Source: an uncultured Desulfovibrio sp. (lineage in GTDB: Bacteria > Desulfobacterota > Desulfovibrionia > Desulfovibrionales > Desulfovibrionaceae). From it: a stretch of DNA of 64,000 bases. Location of the stretch: positions 558,001 through 622,000 of the forward strand of contig CAJXYU010000002.1 of the NCBI GenBank assembly GCA_913063155.1, given 5' to 3'. The notes beneath the pieces are model-generated. The model saw only the letters and a list, made by a program, of their open reading frames with translations. It searched no databases and was not told the DNA's origin. Numbering within the stretch: the stretch's first letter is position 1; each line of letters begins with the position of its first letter. Below are positions 27,342 to 35,672 of this stretch, piece by piece. Position numbers and translations under genes: made by a program.

Positions 27342-29612
27342 ATGCCCCACAGACGATTGAGTGAAGACCTTGTGCAGGCCGTGGAGGCCATTCTGGAGAA
27401 GGCTCATGTGGCCGGTAGAAACATGCTTTTCGAGCATGAGGTCTACGGGGTTCTTCAGTTGCTGGGCCTCAACGTGCCCTCCCACCATCTCGTGACCGAA
27501 GGCGCGGAGGTGGACGCGGGCAAGCTGGCCCGTTTTTCCAGCGGGAAAGTGGTGCTCAAGGTGGTGGCCGCCGACGTGGCCCACAAGCAGAAGATCGGCG
27601 GAGTGCGTCTGGCCGTGAAGGACGCCGACTTCATCCGCTACAGTGTGGACAGTATGATTGCGGATATGAAGGCCGCAGGGCACGAGGTCGAAGGCGTACT
27701 GCTGGTTGAGTGCGTGGACTATTCCCAGGACCTGGGCAACGAGATCCTGCTCGGCTTCCGCGAGAGCGACGCCTTTGGGCCGGTCATCTCCTTCTCAAAA
27801 GGCGGAAGCGACGCCGAGCATTTTGCCCAGAGCTTTTCCCCACCCAACCTGATTCTGGCTCCCATCGACCGCAAGTGGGCCGAGGCGCTTCTGTATTCCA
27901 CTCAGATCCAGAAAAAATACGCCGCCCAAGGCAACACCGGCCACACGGCCAGGATCGTGGACGCGGGCCAGCGCTTCAGCAGCCTTTCCACGGCGTTTTC
28001 CAATTTTTTCGAGGGCACCCGTTTCGTTATCCGCGAGTTTGAGGTCAATCCGTTCGTGTTCGACCGTCACGGTCGGTTCGTGGCTCTCGACGGCTACGCG
28101 GTCTTCGGGAAGCGGGACGAATCAGTGCTGCGACTCTGGAATGCGGAACGTTCGTCTCTGACCCCTTTTTTCGAGCCGGAAGGTGTGGCCGTCATCGGGG
28201 TGAGCACCAGCAACCTCTCCAGCCCGGGCTCCACCATCACCGAAAACCTCATCAGGTTGGGTCGCAATGACGTCCATGCCGTGAATCCCAAGGGCGGAAA
28301 ACTGTCTTTTGCGGGCGGCGCTGTGCCCGTGCACAAGTCCCTGGAAGAGATCGGCAGTCCCGTGGAACTGGCCATCGTCGCGGTGCCTGCCGGCCATGCC
28401 CGGTCCGTGGTGGAGCAGTGCGCTGCCGCTGGAGTCAAGGCCGTCGTCCTCATTCCCGGGGGCTTCGGCGAAACGGGACGCGACGACATGGAAGCCGAGA
28501 TCCTGGCCACCGCCCGCAAGGCGGGCATGCGGCTCATGGGGCCCAATTGTCTGGGTATCATCTTCGGCGGCAACGACGGCAAGCCGGGCATCAACACTTT
28601 CTTCGTGCCCGAGGAAAAGTTTCGCATCCCGGAGCGGGAAAGCCGCAACGTGGCCATCCTGAGCCAGAGCGGGGCCTTGGGCATGATCGAACTGCACCAG
28701 ATGCGCAACGCCCTGTCACCCAAAGTCATCGTCAGCTACGGCAACCAGTTGGACGTGGACCCGGCCGATCTTATCGATCACTTTTCGAAGGATGCCGACG
28801 TGGACGTCATCGGTTGCTACATAGAAGGCTTCAAGCCTGCCGCGGGGGCACGGTTCTTTCACGTTGCCGGTCGTTGCCCAAAGCCGGTCATCGTCTACAA
28901 GGCCGGGCGCACCGAGGCCGGTCGCAGGGCCACCGAATCTCACACCGCCAGCATTGCCGGGGAATACGCCGTGGCCAAGGCGGCCATGAAACAGGCAGGG
29001 CTGGTGGTGGCCGAGACCATGATGGACCATGTGGAGCTCATCAAGACCTTTGCGCTGCTCAATGATTTCGAGGTCAGAGGCAATCGTCTGGCGGTCATCG
29101 CCAATGCGGGGTACGAAAAGACTTATGCTGCGGACAACCTGGGCTCCCTGCAGGTGGCCGAGTTTGACCGGCAAACCACGGATAACCTGCGCGCAGTGAT
29201 TCCGGCCTTCGTGGATGTGGACCCGCTGCTGGACCTGACGCCCATGGCCGACGACGCCATGTACGAAAAGTGCATCGAGACCGTGCTGGCCTCGGACAGT
29301 GTGGACGCACTGGTGGTTTCCATCGTGCCCCAGGCCATGGATCTCAAGACCACCGACTCGGAGATGGAATCCGACCCGGACAACATCGCCGCACGCATCG
29401 TTCGGTTGGCGGGGAAATACCGCAAGCCCATCGCCGTGTCCGTATGTGTCACGGGCGGGGCGGACGTGGACTACAACCGCTTCGGCCAGACCTTGGATCA
29501 GGGGGGAGTGCCCACGTTCCTCAACGCCAGCCGGGCCACTCAGTGTCTCAACGAATTCATCCGTTATCGCATGATTCGCAAGACCGGGGATTATGCGGAA
29601 TGGCTCAAGTAG
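27342..29612 (+). CDS. Acetate--CoA ligase (ADP-forming), fused beta-alpha subunits
   Basis: The 756-residue protein fuses both parts of an ADP-forming acyl-CoA synthetase. An N-terminal ATP-grasp (beta) domain covers about 1-255 (VVLKVVAADVAHKQKIGGV, EFEVNPFVF). The alpha part has a CoA-binding Rossmann domain (GVAVIGVSTSNLSSPGS) and the phospho-His site ESHTASIAGE. Beta-alpha is the reverse of the alpha-beta order in many fused homologues. The enzyme makes ATP from acyl-CoA by substrate-level phosphorylation, or activates acids. Start: ATG with GGAGGTCGC upstream. Repeat copy 3 follows. Confidence 0.88.
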   Translation: MPHRRLSEDLVQAVEAILEKAHVAGRNMLFEHEVYGVLQLLGLNVPSHHLVTEGAEVDAGKLARFSSGKVVLKVVAADVAHKQKIGGVRLAVKDADFIRYSVDSMIADMKAAGHEVEGVLLVECVDYSQDLGNEILLGFRESDAFGPVISFSKGGSDAEHFAQSFSPPNLILAPIDRKWAEALLYSTQIQKKYAAQGNTGHTARIVDAGQRFSSLSTAFSNFFEGTRFVIREFEVNPFVFDRHGRFVALDGYAVFGKRDESVLRLWNAERSSLTPFFEPEGVAVIGVSTSNLSSPGSTITENLIRLGRNDVHAVNPKGGKLSFAGGAVPVHKSLEEIGSPVELAIVAVPAGHARSVVEQCAAAGVKAVVLIPGGFGETGRDDMEAEILATARKAGMRLMGPNCLGIIFGGNDGKPGINTFFVPEEKFRIPERESRNVAILSQSGALGMIELHQMRNALSPKVIVSYGNQLDVDPADLIDHFSKDADVDVIGCYIEGFKPAAGARFFHVAGRCPKPVIVYKAGRTEAGRRATESHTASIAGEYAVAKAAMKQAGLVVAETMMDHVELIKTFALLNDFEVRGNRLAVIANAGYEKTYAADNLGSLQVAEFDRQTTDNLRAVIPAFVDVDPLLDLTPMADDAMYEKCIETVLASDSVDALVVSIVPQAMDLKTTDSEMESDPDNIAARIVRLAGKYRKPIAVSVCVTGGADVDYNRFGQTLDQGGVPTFLNASRATQCLNEFIRYRMIRKTGDYAEWLK

Positions 29613-29621
29613 GACTTATCT

Positions 29622-29672
29622 GATGCCTCCGGCGGCCAAAGGGAATGATCTCCTTTGGAAACCCTGGGTTGT
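29622..29672. repeat. Dispersed intergenic repeat, copy 3
   Basis: The element opens GATGCCTCCGGCGGCCAAAG and contains the stem CCAAAGG / CCTTTGG, followed by AACCCTGGGTTGT. It aligns with copies 1 and 2 and directly follows the acyl-CoA synthetase gene. Confidence 0.7.
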
Positions 29673-29720
29673 CGGCGCGCTTTTGTATGTCATTGCGTGA
29701 CATTGCAAACCCACGCCGAC
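29671..29720. other. Long imperfect hairpin
   Basis: GTCGGCG and CGCCGAC close a roughly 50-nt hairpin whose tip is ATGTCA-TTGCG-TGACAT. It touches the end of repeat copy 3. It could be part of an extended repeat or a small structured RNA. Confidence 0.4.
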
Positions 29721-29788
29721 TGTGGCCAAACGTTTTGCATTTATTATTTACCCAGGCAGCCAAGAAGGGTGCGGATACGCGGAGTAAG

Positions 29789-29840
29789 AAAAAGGCAGTC
29801 CCGACGTGCATAATGGATACACGAGGGGCTGCCCTTTTTT
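29789..29840. terminator. Imperfect terminator hairpin
   Basis: AAAAAGGCAG and CTGCCCTTTTTT form an A/T-flanked stem with a bulge, between the acyl-CoA synthetase and a convergent hypothetical gene. Confidence 0.5.
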
Positions 29841-29870
29841 GAAACGACAAAGTAGACGTGCCGTTATTGG

Positions 29871-30419
29871 CTAGCCTTGCGGTCCGTCGATGAGTTCGCG
29901 GAGAAGATCAAGCTCCTCACGGACCGGGGATCCCGGTCCGTGGTCGAGGAGAGAGCGCAGGGCCAGCAATTGGGCCAGGGGAAAGTCCTTGCCCCACAGG
30001 GCTCTGTAGGCGGTGAAGCCGGTGTTGCGCAGGAATGTGCTGCATTCCGTCCATAGCTGGCGCGCGAGTTCCTGTGGCTCAATGGAGAATTCGGTTTTCC
30101 AGATCGGAAGTTTGCGTTCTCCCACCACACGGTTGCCCGAAAACTTCACCGTGGCGTGCAACAGCCCGTCGTCATCACAGGTCATGGACCATTCGTAGAG
30201 CCACCCTTCGCCCAGCCATTCGAACTCGAAATGGGGATTGGAGCCGTTGGTGCATTTTTCACTCCCCGAAATGGCGTCTGAAATACCGTCGCAAAGATCG
30301 CGCAGGGGTTCGGAAAAAATACTTGCAACGGTCAGGTCGTACCCCTGGTCTCCTATCCTGAGATAAAAATCCATCCATCCCTTGCTGAGTTTCCTCAGCG
30401 AGAATTGCGTGTCCTCCAT
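29871..30419 (-). CDS. Hypothetical soluble protein
   Basis: The 182-residue protein has no signal or membrane segment and is rich in Trp, Leu and acidic residues. The ATG at 30,419 has a GGGAGGG Shine-Dalgarno. It appears monocistronic. I do not recognise the family, and no neighbour suggests a role. Confidence 0.65.
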   Translation of the reverse strand: MEDTQFSLRKLSKGWMDFYLRIGDQGYDLTVASIFSEPLRDLCDGISDAISGSEKCTNGSNPHFEFEWLGEGWLYEWSMTCDDDGLLHATVKFSGNRVVGERKLPIWKTEFSIEPQELARQLWTECSTFLRNTGFTAYRALWGKDFPLAQLLALRSLLDHGPGSPVREELDLLRELIDGPQG

Positions 30420-30573
30420 TGGCGCCCTCCCTTCAGGCGTAACCGTACACAGGGGTCGTGTCTTTTTCAATCCATGTGGAAATGAATGACAGAGTATGTT
30501 TGTTGCGATCCTTGGCTACAGGACTGACCTTGATGGGGGGACGCAACGGATCTGTTTCGAAAGGCTTCGCACC

Positions 30574-30614
30574 AAACCGTCAGGGCCCGCGGTGAGTGCG
30601 GGCCCTGACGGTTT
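30574..30614 (-). terminator. Strong terminator downstream of the HxlR gene
   Basis: A 17-bp perfect stem (AAACCGTCAGGGCCCGC / GCGGGCCCTGACGGTTT) with a 7-nt loop sits 14 bp after the regulator's stop. Confidence 0.85.
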
Positions 30615-30627
30615 TCGGGAAATTTCT

Positions 30628-31002
30628 CTATGCAGCCGATTTGTCGGTTCTTCCTTCCGTCATGGCTTTTTCATACATACTGCCCCACGCGCACAGGCTG
30701 CGTATATTGGGCATGACCGACTGTCCCAGTTCGGTGAGGGAATATTCCACCTTCGGCGGAACCTGGGGATAGACTTCGCGGTGCACCAGGCCGTCCGCCT
30801 CCAGTTCGCGCAATTGCTGGGTGAGCATCTTCTGGGTGATGTTGGGCATGATCTTGCGCAGCTGGCTGAACCGCAGCACGCCGTCCCGTCCCAGATGGTA
30901 GATGATGATGGGTTTCCACTTGCCGCCGATGATCTGCAGGGTCAGTTCCACCGAGCAGTAGTATGACTTGCCGTTGAGAGTTTTCAGGCCACAGGCTCCC
31001 AT
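30628..31002 (-). CDS. HxlR-family transcriptional regulator
   Basis: The 124-residue winged-helix protein has the HxlR pattern: Cys near the N terminus (YYCSVELTLQIIGGKWKPII), LRFSQLRKIMPNITQKMLTQ as the recognition region and the wing YPQVPPKVEYSLTELG. The ATG at 31,002 follows AAGGAG. It is divergent from the nitroreductase gene and probably responds to oxidative, electrophile or disulfide stress through its N-terminal Cys, as known HxlR members such as HypR and YodB do. Confidence 0.92.
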   Translation of the reverse strand: MGACGLKTLNGKSYYCSVELTLQIIGGKWKPIIIYHLGRDGVLRFSQLRKIMPNITQKMLTQQLRELEADGLVHREVYPQVPPKVEYSLTELGQSVMPNIRSLCAWGSMYEKAMTEGRTDKSAA

Positions 31003-31169
31003 GGGGGTCTCCTTTTCATTTATCTTGTTCCCTGTTTCAGGGTATACTGTTCTAGGTATCCTTGAGGGTACTATAGCACCTGAAGGTGCGTTCTTGATCT
31101 TTTTATACCGATAGACGAAAACGTGGGCACAGTAAAGGAATGATCTGAAAACAACATAAGGAGAATTGC

Positions 31170-31679
31170 ATGGACGTTTTTGAAGCATTGCTTACCCGCA
31201 GAAGCATCCGCAAGTTCGAGGACAAGCCCGTATCCGATGAAGACCTGAAGGACATTCTGGAGGCGTCCATGATGGCCCCCAGTGCGGGCAACGCACAGCC
31301 GTGGCAGTTCGTGGTGGTCACAGACAAGGACAAGCTTGAAGGTTGCGCCAAGATCAACACGTATGCCCAGATGGCCCCGAAGGCACCGGTCAGCGTTCTG
31401 GTCTGCGGTGACCTGAGTCTGGAAAAGTACGCCGGTTATTGGGTGCAGGATTGTTCGGCGGCGATTCAGAACATGCTTCTGGCCGCTCGCGGCAAGGGAC
31501 TCGGCTCCGTCTGGACAGGCATCTACCCCTTGGAGGATCGCGTCGAGGGCTTCACAAAGCTCTTCCACCTGCCCGAAAAAGTCATCCCGCTCGGCCTTAT
31601 CGTCATGGGATATCCTGCCCAGAGCCCGTCTTCCAAGAGTCGTTTCAAGGAAGAACGTATCCATCACAATGCATGGTAG
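31170..31679 (+). CDS. Nitroreductase-family protein
   Basis: The 169-residue FMN-dependent reductase has the family opening LLTRRSIRKFEDKPVSDEDL, SMMAPSAGNAQPWQFVVV for FMN contact and GLGSVWTGIYPLEDRV. It lies divergent from the HxlR regulator and 8 bp before the monooxygenase gene. It probably reduces quinones or nitro compounds with NAD(P)H in the cytoplasm. Confidence 0.92.
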   Translation: MDVFEALLTRRSIRKFEDKPVSDEDLKDILEASMMAPSAGNAQPWQFVVVTDKDKLEGCAKINTYAQMAPKAPVSVLVCGDLSLEKYAGYWVQDCSAAIQNMLLAARGKGLGSVWTGIYPLEDRVEGFTKLFHLPEKVIPLGLIVMGYPAQSPSSKSRFKEERIHHNAW

Positions 31680-31687
31680 GTGGGATC

Positions 31688-31978
31688 ATGAGTAAAATCT
31701 GCCTGCACGTTTTGTTCAAGGCCCAGCCAGGAAAGGAAGCACAGGCCAGGGAGCGCCTGACCTGGCTCATGGAGAGCAGCCGAAAGGATGTGGGATGCAT
31801 CCATTACGACATGCATGTGTCACAGGATGACCCCGGGCGGTTCATGCTTTTCGAGCTGTGGGAATCCCAGGCGCTGCTCGACGAGCATAACGAGTCCGAT
31901 CATCTGGTGGAGTTCCGCGAGGAGTCGGCGGAATACCTTGACGGAGGGCCTGAAGTCACTTTCTGGAATCCATTTTAA
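31688..31978 (+). CDS. Putative quinol/antibiotic-biosynthesis-type monooxygenase
   Basis: The 96-residue protein fits the ABM ferredoxin-like fold: an opening strand VLFKAQPGKEAQARERL, GCIHYDMHVSQDDPGRFMLF and the helix ESDHLVEFREES. YgiN-type members oxidise quinols. It lies 8 bp after the nitroreductase gene, is part of the same stress-response cluster, and is closed by a terminator. Confidence 0.88.
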   Translation: MSKICLHVLFKAQPGKEAQARERLTWLMESSRKDVGCIHYDMHVSQDDPGRFMLFELWESQALLDEHNESDHLVEFREESAEYLDGGPEVTFWNPF

Positions 31979-31987
31979 CCCGGCAGG

Positions 31988-32020
31988 ACGGCCCGGCGGG
32001 TTCTCCTCCGGGCCGTTTTT
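31988..32020 (+). terminator. Rho-independent terminator
   Basis: The stem ACGGCCCGG / CCGGGCCGT with an 11-nt loop is followed by TTTT, directly after the monooxygenase gene. It may only attenuate reading into the flavodoxin-like genes. Confidence 0.8.
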
Positions 32021-32041
32021 GAGTCTTTTCAGGAGAATATA

Positions 32042-32683
32042 GTGAAAATACTTGCATTCAACGGAAGCCCCCGCAAGGGAAAATGGAATACGTCCACCAT
32101 GCTTGAACAGGCCCTGGACGGGGCCCGGTCGGCCGGGGCGGAAACGGAACTGATCAACCTGTATCAGCTCGATTTCAAAGGTTGCGCAAGCTGCTTTGCC
32201 TGTAAATGCAAGGACAGGGATGAAATTGGAGTCTGTGCTCTTCGCGACGACCTGCAGCCGGTTCTCGAGAAGGTTCGCAGCGCCGACGCACTGCTCCTCG
32301 GCACGCCGGTCTATTACGGAACGGAGTCCTCGGCCATGCGCGCCTTTCTGGAGCGGTTGCAATATCCCTATCTGAACTATGAAGACTTTTCCAAGTCCCA
32401 CTTCCCGAGGAAGGTGCGCACCGGTCTGATCTACACAATGAACGTGCGGGAAGATCAGCTTGACGCCATGGGATACCCGGCCGTCTTCGAGCGCACCCGG
32501 TCCTATCTGGCCATGCATTTCGGTTCCTGCGAGCTTGTCCTGGCCAATAACACCACCCAATACCCCGACTACGGGAAATACGAGGCCAACGCCTCGGGCG
32601 AGGACAAGGCCCGATACCGGGAAGAATATTTCGGGGGAGACTGTCGCCGGGCCCGGGAGCTCGGCATCCGACTGGTTTCCTGA
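32042..32683 (+). CDS. Flavodoxin-like NAD(P)H-dependent oxidoreductase, first of two
   Basis: The 213-residue protein starts at a GTG with AGGAGA upstream. It has the flavodoxin-like FMN loop AFNGSPRKGKWNTST and two closely spaced Cys pairs (GCASCFACKCKD), as in iron-sulfur flavoproteins and related reductases, then GTPVYYGTESSAM. It follows the nitroreductase genes and precedes a paralogue. Confidence 0.87.
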   Translation: MKILAFNGSPRKGKWNTSTMLEQALDGARSAGAETELINLYQLDFKGCASCFACKCKDRDEIGVCALRDDLQPVLEKVRSADALLLGTPVYYGTESSAMRAFLERLQYPYLNYEDFSKSHFPRKVRTGLIYTMNVREDQLDAMGYPAVFERTRSYLAMHFGSCELVLANNTTQYPDYGKYEANASGEDKARYREEYFGGDCRRARELGIRLVS

Positions 32684-32724
32684 TCCGAACCGATGGAGAA
32701 AATCGTCAACATGAGGAGAATACA

Positions 32725-33300
32725 ATGAAAGTGGTCGCATTCAACGGAAGCGCCCGCAAGGGCGGCAATACTGCGGAAATGCTCAAGGCTGTGCTTGCGC
32801 CGCTGGAAGCCGAAGGCATCGAGACCGAGTTGGTGGAATTGTCCGGCAGGAAGCTGCGCGGCTGCATCGCCTGCTACAAATGTTTTCGGAACAAGGACCA
32901 GCGGTGCGCGGTCAACAATGATTACATGAATGAATGTATCGAGAAGATGATCGAAGCCGACGGCATCATCCTGGGGTCGCCCACCTATTTCGCCAACGTG
33001 AGCACCGAGATGAAGGCGCTCATTGATCGCTGCGGGGTCGTGGCTCGGGTCAATGACAATCTGTTCAGGCACAAGGTTGGAGCCGCCGTGGTTGCGGCCC
33101 GGCGCGGCGGGGCCATCCATACTTTCAACTCCCTGAACCACTTCTTCTTCATCAGTGAAATGGTCGTCCCCGGTTCCGATTATTGGAACATGGGCTTTGG
33201 TATGGACAAAGGCGATGTGCTCAAGGACGAGGAAGGCATGGGCACCATGACCAGGTTGGGCGAGAACATGGTCTGGCTGCTCAAGAAGATTCATGCCTAG
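32725..33300 (+). CDS. Flavodoxin-like NAD(P)H-dependent oxidoreductase, second of two
   Basis: The 191-residue paralogue has FMN loop AFNGSARKGGNTAEML, Cys motif GCIACYKCFRNKDQRC and GSPTYFANVSTEMK, typical of the iron-sulfur flavoprotein / NADPH-dependent FMN reductase family. AGGAGA precedes the ATG. The pair likely arose by duplication and serves redox defence with the nitroreductase. Confidence 0.88.
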   Translation: MKVVAFNGSARKGGNTAEMLKAVLAPLEAEGIETELVELSGRKLRGCIACYKCFRNKDQRCAVNNDYMNECIEKMIEADGIILGSPTYFANVSTEMKALIDRCGVVARVNDNLFRHKVGAAVVAARRGGAIHTFNSLNHFFFISEMVVPGSDYWNMGFGMDKGDVLKDEEGMGTMTRLGENMVWLLKKIHA

Positions 33301-33358
33301 CCGGTGACCATGTCGGGGAGCGGACCTTATGTACGGTTTCTCTCTTTGCATTGGAGAG

Positions 33359-33394
33359 GCCCCCGCCGTCACAAGGACGGCGGGGGCGTTTTTT
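33359..33394 (+). terminator. Strong terminator
   Basis: A GC-rich stem (CCCCCGCCGTC / GACGGCGGGGG) with a 5-nt loop is followed by CGTTTTTTT. It ends the redox cluster. Confidence 0.9.
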
Positions 33395-33425
33395 TCAGCT
33401 GCTGATCCGTCAGGGGATAGCCTGT

Positions 33426-34220
33426 CTAGTAGCTTTTCTTTTCCGGCGAACCAGTCATGTCCTTGAACGGCGTCAGGGCGTCGTCGATGGCCTGGATGTA
33501 GGCCATGGTGTCCACGGCCACGGCCACGAAGACGGCTCCCCAATCGATGCATTTGCGGGCCATGTCCGGATCAACGGCCAGGGTCCCGGCCGCCTTGCCC
33601 ATCTCTCGGACGCGGCGGATGCAGTGTTCGATGGCGGCCTGTACCTCGGGATGACCTGCGTCGTCGGGATGCCCCATGGAGGCGGAGAGATCGGCGGGAC
33701 CTATGAAAACGCCGTCCACGCCGTCCACCGCGATGATCTCGTCCAGATTGTCGAGGGCCTCGCGGCTTTCCACCTGTACCAGCAGACAGAGATCCTCCTT
33801 TGCCGTGACCATGTAGTCGGACACTCGGCCCCATCGGGAGGCGCGGGCGATGCTCGCCCCCACGCCCCGTTTGCCCGCAGGGGGATAGCGGAGGGCTTCC
33901 ACCATGCGTTTGGCGTCTTCGGCCGTATCCACCATTGGCACCAGCACGGTCTGGGCGCCGATGTCGAGCACCTGCTTGAGCAGGGCCGTATCACCTTCCA
34001 GGGGGCGAACTACCGGGTGGGCCGGATACGGCGCCACGGCCTGAAGTTGGCCGAGCAGTGTCTGGATGGTGTTGGGCGCGTGTTCGCCGTCGATGAGCAG
34101 CCAGTCATATCCGGACGTGGCCGCCATTTCGGCCAGGTAGGAAGACGCAGTGCTCAGCCACAGACCGATCTGCACCTCGCCCTTGGTGATGGCCTCTTTG
34201 AAGCTGTTTTTCTGTCGCAT
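33426..34220 (-). CDS. rhmA: 2-keto-3-deoxy-L-rhamnonate aldolase
   Basis: The 264-residue HpcH/HpaI-type class II aldolase closely matches E. coli YfaU/RhmA in its conserved blocks: [10 protein letters not shown], the catalytic-His region [48 protein letters not shown] and [14 protein letters not shown]. It splits 2-keto-3-deoxy-L-rhamnonate into pyruvate and lactaldehyde. It is the last gene of a four-gene leftward cluster in the E. coli yfaXWVU order. Confidence 0.93.
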   Translation of the reverse strand: MRQKNSFKEAITKGEVQIGLWLSTASSYLAEMAATSGYDWLLIDGEHAPNTIQTLLGQLQAVAPYPAHPVVRPLEGDTALLKQVLDIGAQTVLVPMVDTAEDAKRMVEALRYPPAGKRGVGASIARASRWGRVSDYMVTAKEDLCLLVQVESREALDNLDEIIAVDGVDGVFIGPADLSASMGHPDDAGHPEVQAAIEHCIRRVREMGKAAGTLAVDPDMARKCIDWGAVFVAVAVDTMAYIQAIDDALTPFKDMTGSPEKKSY

Positions 34221-34253
34221 TGTTTTACTCTGTTGGTTGTTGATCGGACGTCG

Positions 34254-35537
34254 CTAAGCGCCCGCATAGGCGGCTTGGGCTTCTTTCCTCCTGCGCAGAA
34301 GCAGGATGGCGACCGAGCCGAGAATCGTGATGACGGAGAGCGTCACCAGTCCGGCCAGATGGTTGCCGAAGAAGATGTCGGCCTGGGCCTTGATGTTGGG
34401 GGCGAGGAATCCGCCGAATGCCCCGAACATGTTGGTGAAACCGATGCCCGCAGCCAAGGCCGCTCCGGAAAGCAGGCTGGTTGGCATGGTCCAGAACACC
34501 GGCTGTACGGCGATGAACCCGGCGGCGGCGAAGCACAGGGAGATGATGGCCACCAGAGGGCTGGCAAAGGCCGACACCCCGATGCCGATTCCGGCCACGA
34601 GCAGGGTCATGGCCGCCGTGATTCGGCGCTCGCCGGTACGGTCGGAGTAGCGGGGGATGTAGTAGGTGCCCAGAAGCGCCGCCACCCACGGGATGGCCGT
34701 CACCAGCGATGCGGTGAACCCGACGTTGGTGCCCAGAAGCGCCGCCACCTGGGAGGGAAGGTAGAAGACCAGGCCATATACGCTGATCTGGATGATCATG
34801 TAGATGATGGCCAGGTGCCAGACCGTCCAGTTGCGGATGGCGTCGCTGATTTTCGAGGTGGTCTTGACGCTTTCCTCAGCCTTCAGCGTGGAGACCAGCA
34901 GGGTGCGTTCCTCGGGGGCGAGGAACCGGGCTTCCGAAGGCGAGTTGTCGAGATAGAGGAAGGTCGCGAAACCGGCCAGCAGAGCCAGGCAGCCTTCAAT
35001 CACGAACATCCAGTACCATCCGGGGTGGCCCAGGAATCCGTGCATCTCGAGCAGGGCCCCGGAGAGAGGCGATCCCAGGGTCAGAGCCAGAGGCGCCCCC
35101 ATATAGAAGAGCCCCATGATGCCCGCCCGGCTCTTTTGCGGGAACCACTGTGATGTAAGGTAGATCATTCCCGGGAAGAATCCGGCTTCGGCCGCCCCGA
35201 GCAGGCTGCGCACGAGCAGGAATTTCCACTCGGTGTCGGCGTAGCCCATGGAGGCGGAAAGAACGCCCCAGACCAGGGTCGTGCCGCCGATCCAGGCGCG
35301 GGCTCCGAATTTTCGCATGAGAAGGTTAGCAGGAACGCCGAGAAAGGCGTAAGCCACGAAGAATATTCCGGCGCCGAGGGCGAAGGCTCCGTCGCTCAAC
35401 CCGGTGTCCAACTGGTAGGCCTGCTTGGCGAACCCAATGTTCGCCCGGTCGAGAAACGCCAGAATGTATAACATGAGCATGAAGGGGATAAGGCGCAGGC
35501 GCGTCTTGTTGACAACCTGCTCGATGTTTGTTGACAT
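34254..35537 (-). CDS. rhmT: MFS transporter, probable L-rhamnonate permease
   Basis: The 427-residue MFS protein is of the anion:cation symporter (ACS) type. It has the opening RLIPFMLMLYILAFLDRANI, the loop PANLLMRKFGARAWIGG and RSLLGAAEAGFFPGMIYLTS, all hallmarks of GudP/YfaV-like sugar-acid carriers. About twelve helices are visible. AGGAG precedes the ATG. The position between rhmD and rhmA supports rhamnonate or a similar sugar acid as substrate. Confidence 0.88.
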   Translation of the reverse strand: MSTNIEQVVNKTRLRLIPFMLMLYILAFLDRANIGFAKQAYQLDTGLSDGAFALGAGIFFVAYAFLGVPANLLMRKFGARAWIGGTTLVWGVLSASMGYADTEWKFLLVRSLLGAAEAGFFPGMIYLTSQWFPQKSRAGIMGLFYMGAPLALTLGSPLSGALLEMHGFLGHPGWYWMFVIEGCLALLAGFATFLYLDNSPSEARFLAPEERTLLVSTLKAEESVKTTSKISDAIRNWTVWHLAIIYMIIQISVYGLVFYLPSQVAALLGTNVGFTASLVTAIPWVAALLGTYYIPRYSDRTGERRITAAMTLLVAGIGIGVSAFASPLVAIISLCFAAAGFIAVQPVFWTMPTSLLSGAALAAGIGFTNMFGAFGGFLAPNIKAQADIFFGNHLAGLVTLSVITILGSVAILLLRRRKEAQAAYAGA

Positions 35538-35672
35538 ATCGATCTCCTGTTGCGCTATGGAGTATTAAGCTATGGGAGAATGGGCTGCCGGGCTGCAACC
35601 TGGTGGCCCATGTTCGTTGCGGGGCGCGCCTTTGCGCCTTTTCCGCCACGAGTCCTCATGTCGCCGATCGGC

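Noticed and set aside
33183..35153. 656-codon rightward open frame
   Set aside because: It lies antisense to rhmA and rhmT, which have clear family motifs. GC-rich genes leave long open frames on the other strand; the product is His/Gly/Arg-rich without motifs.
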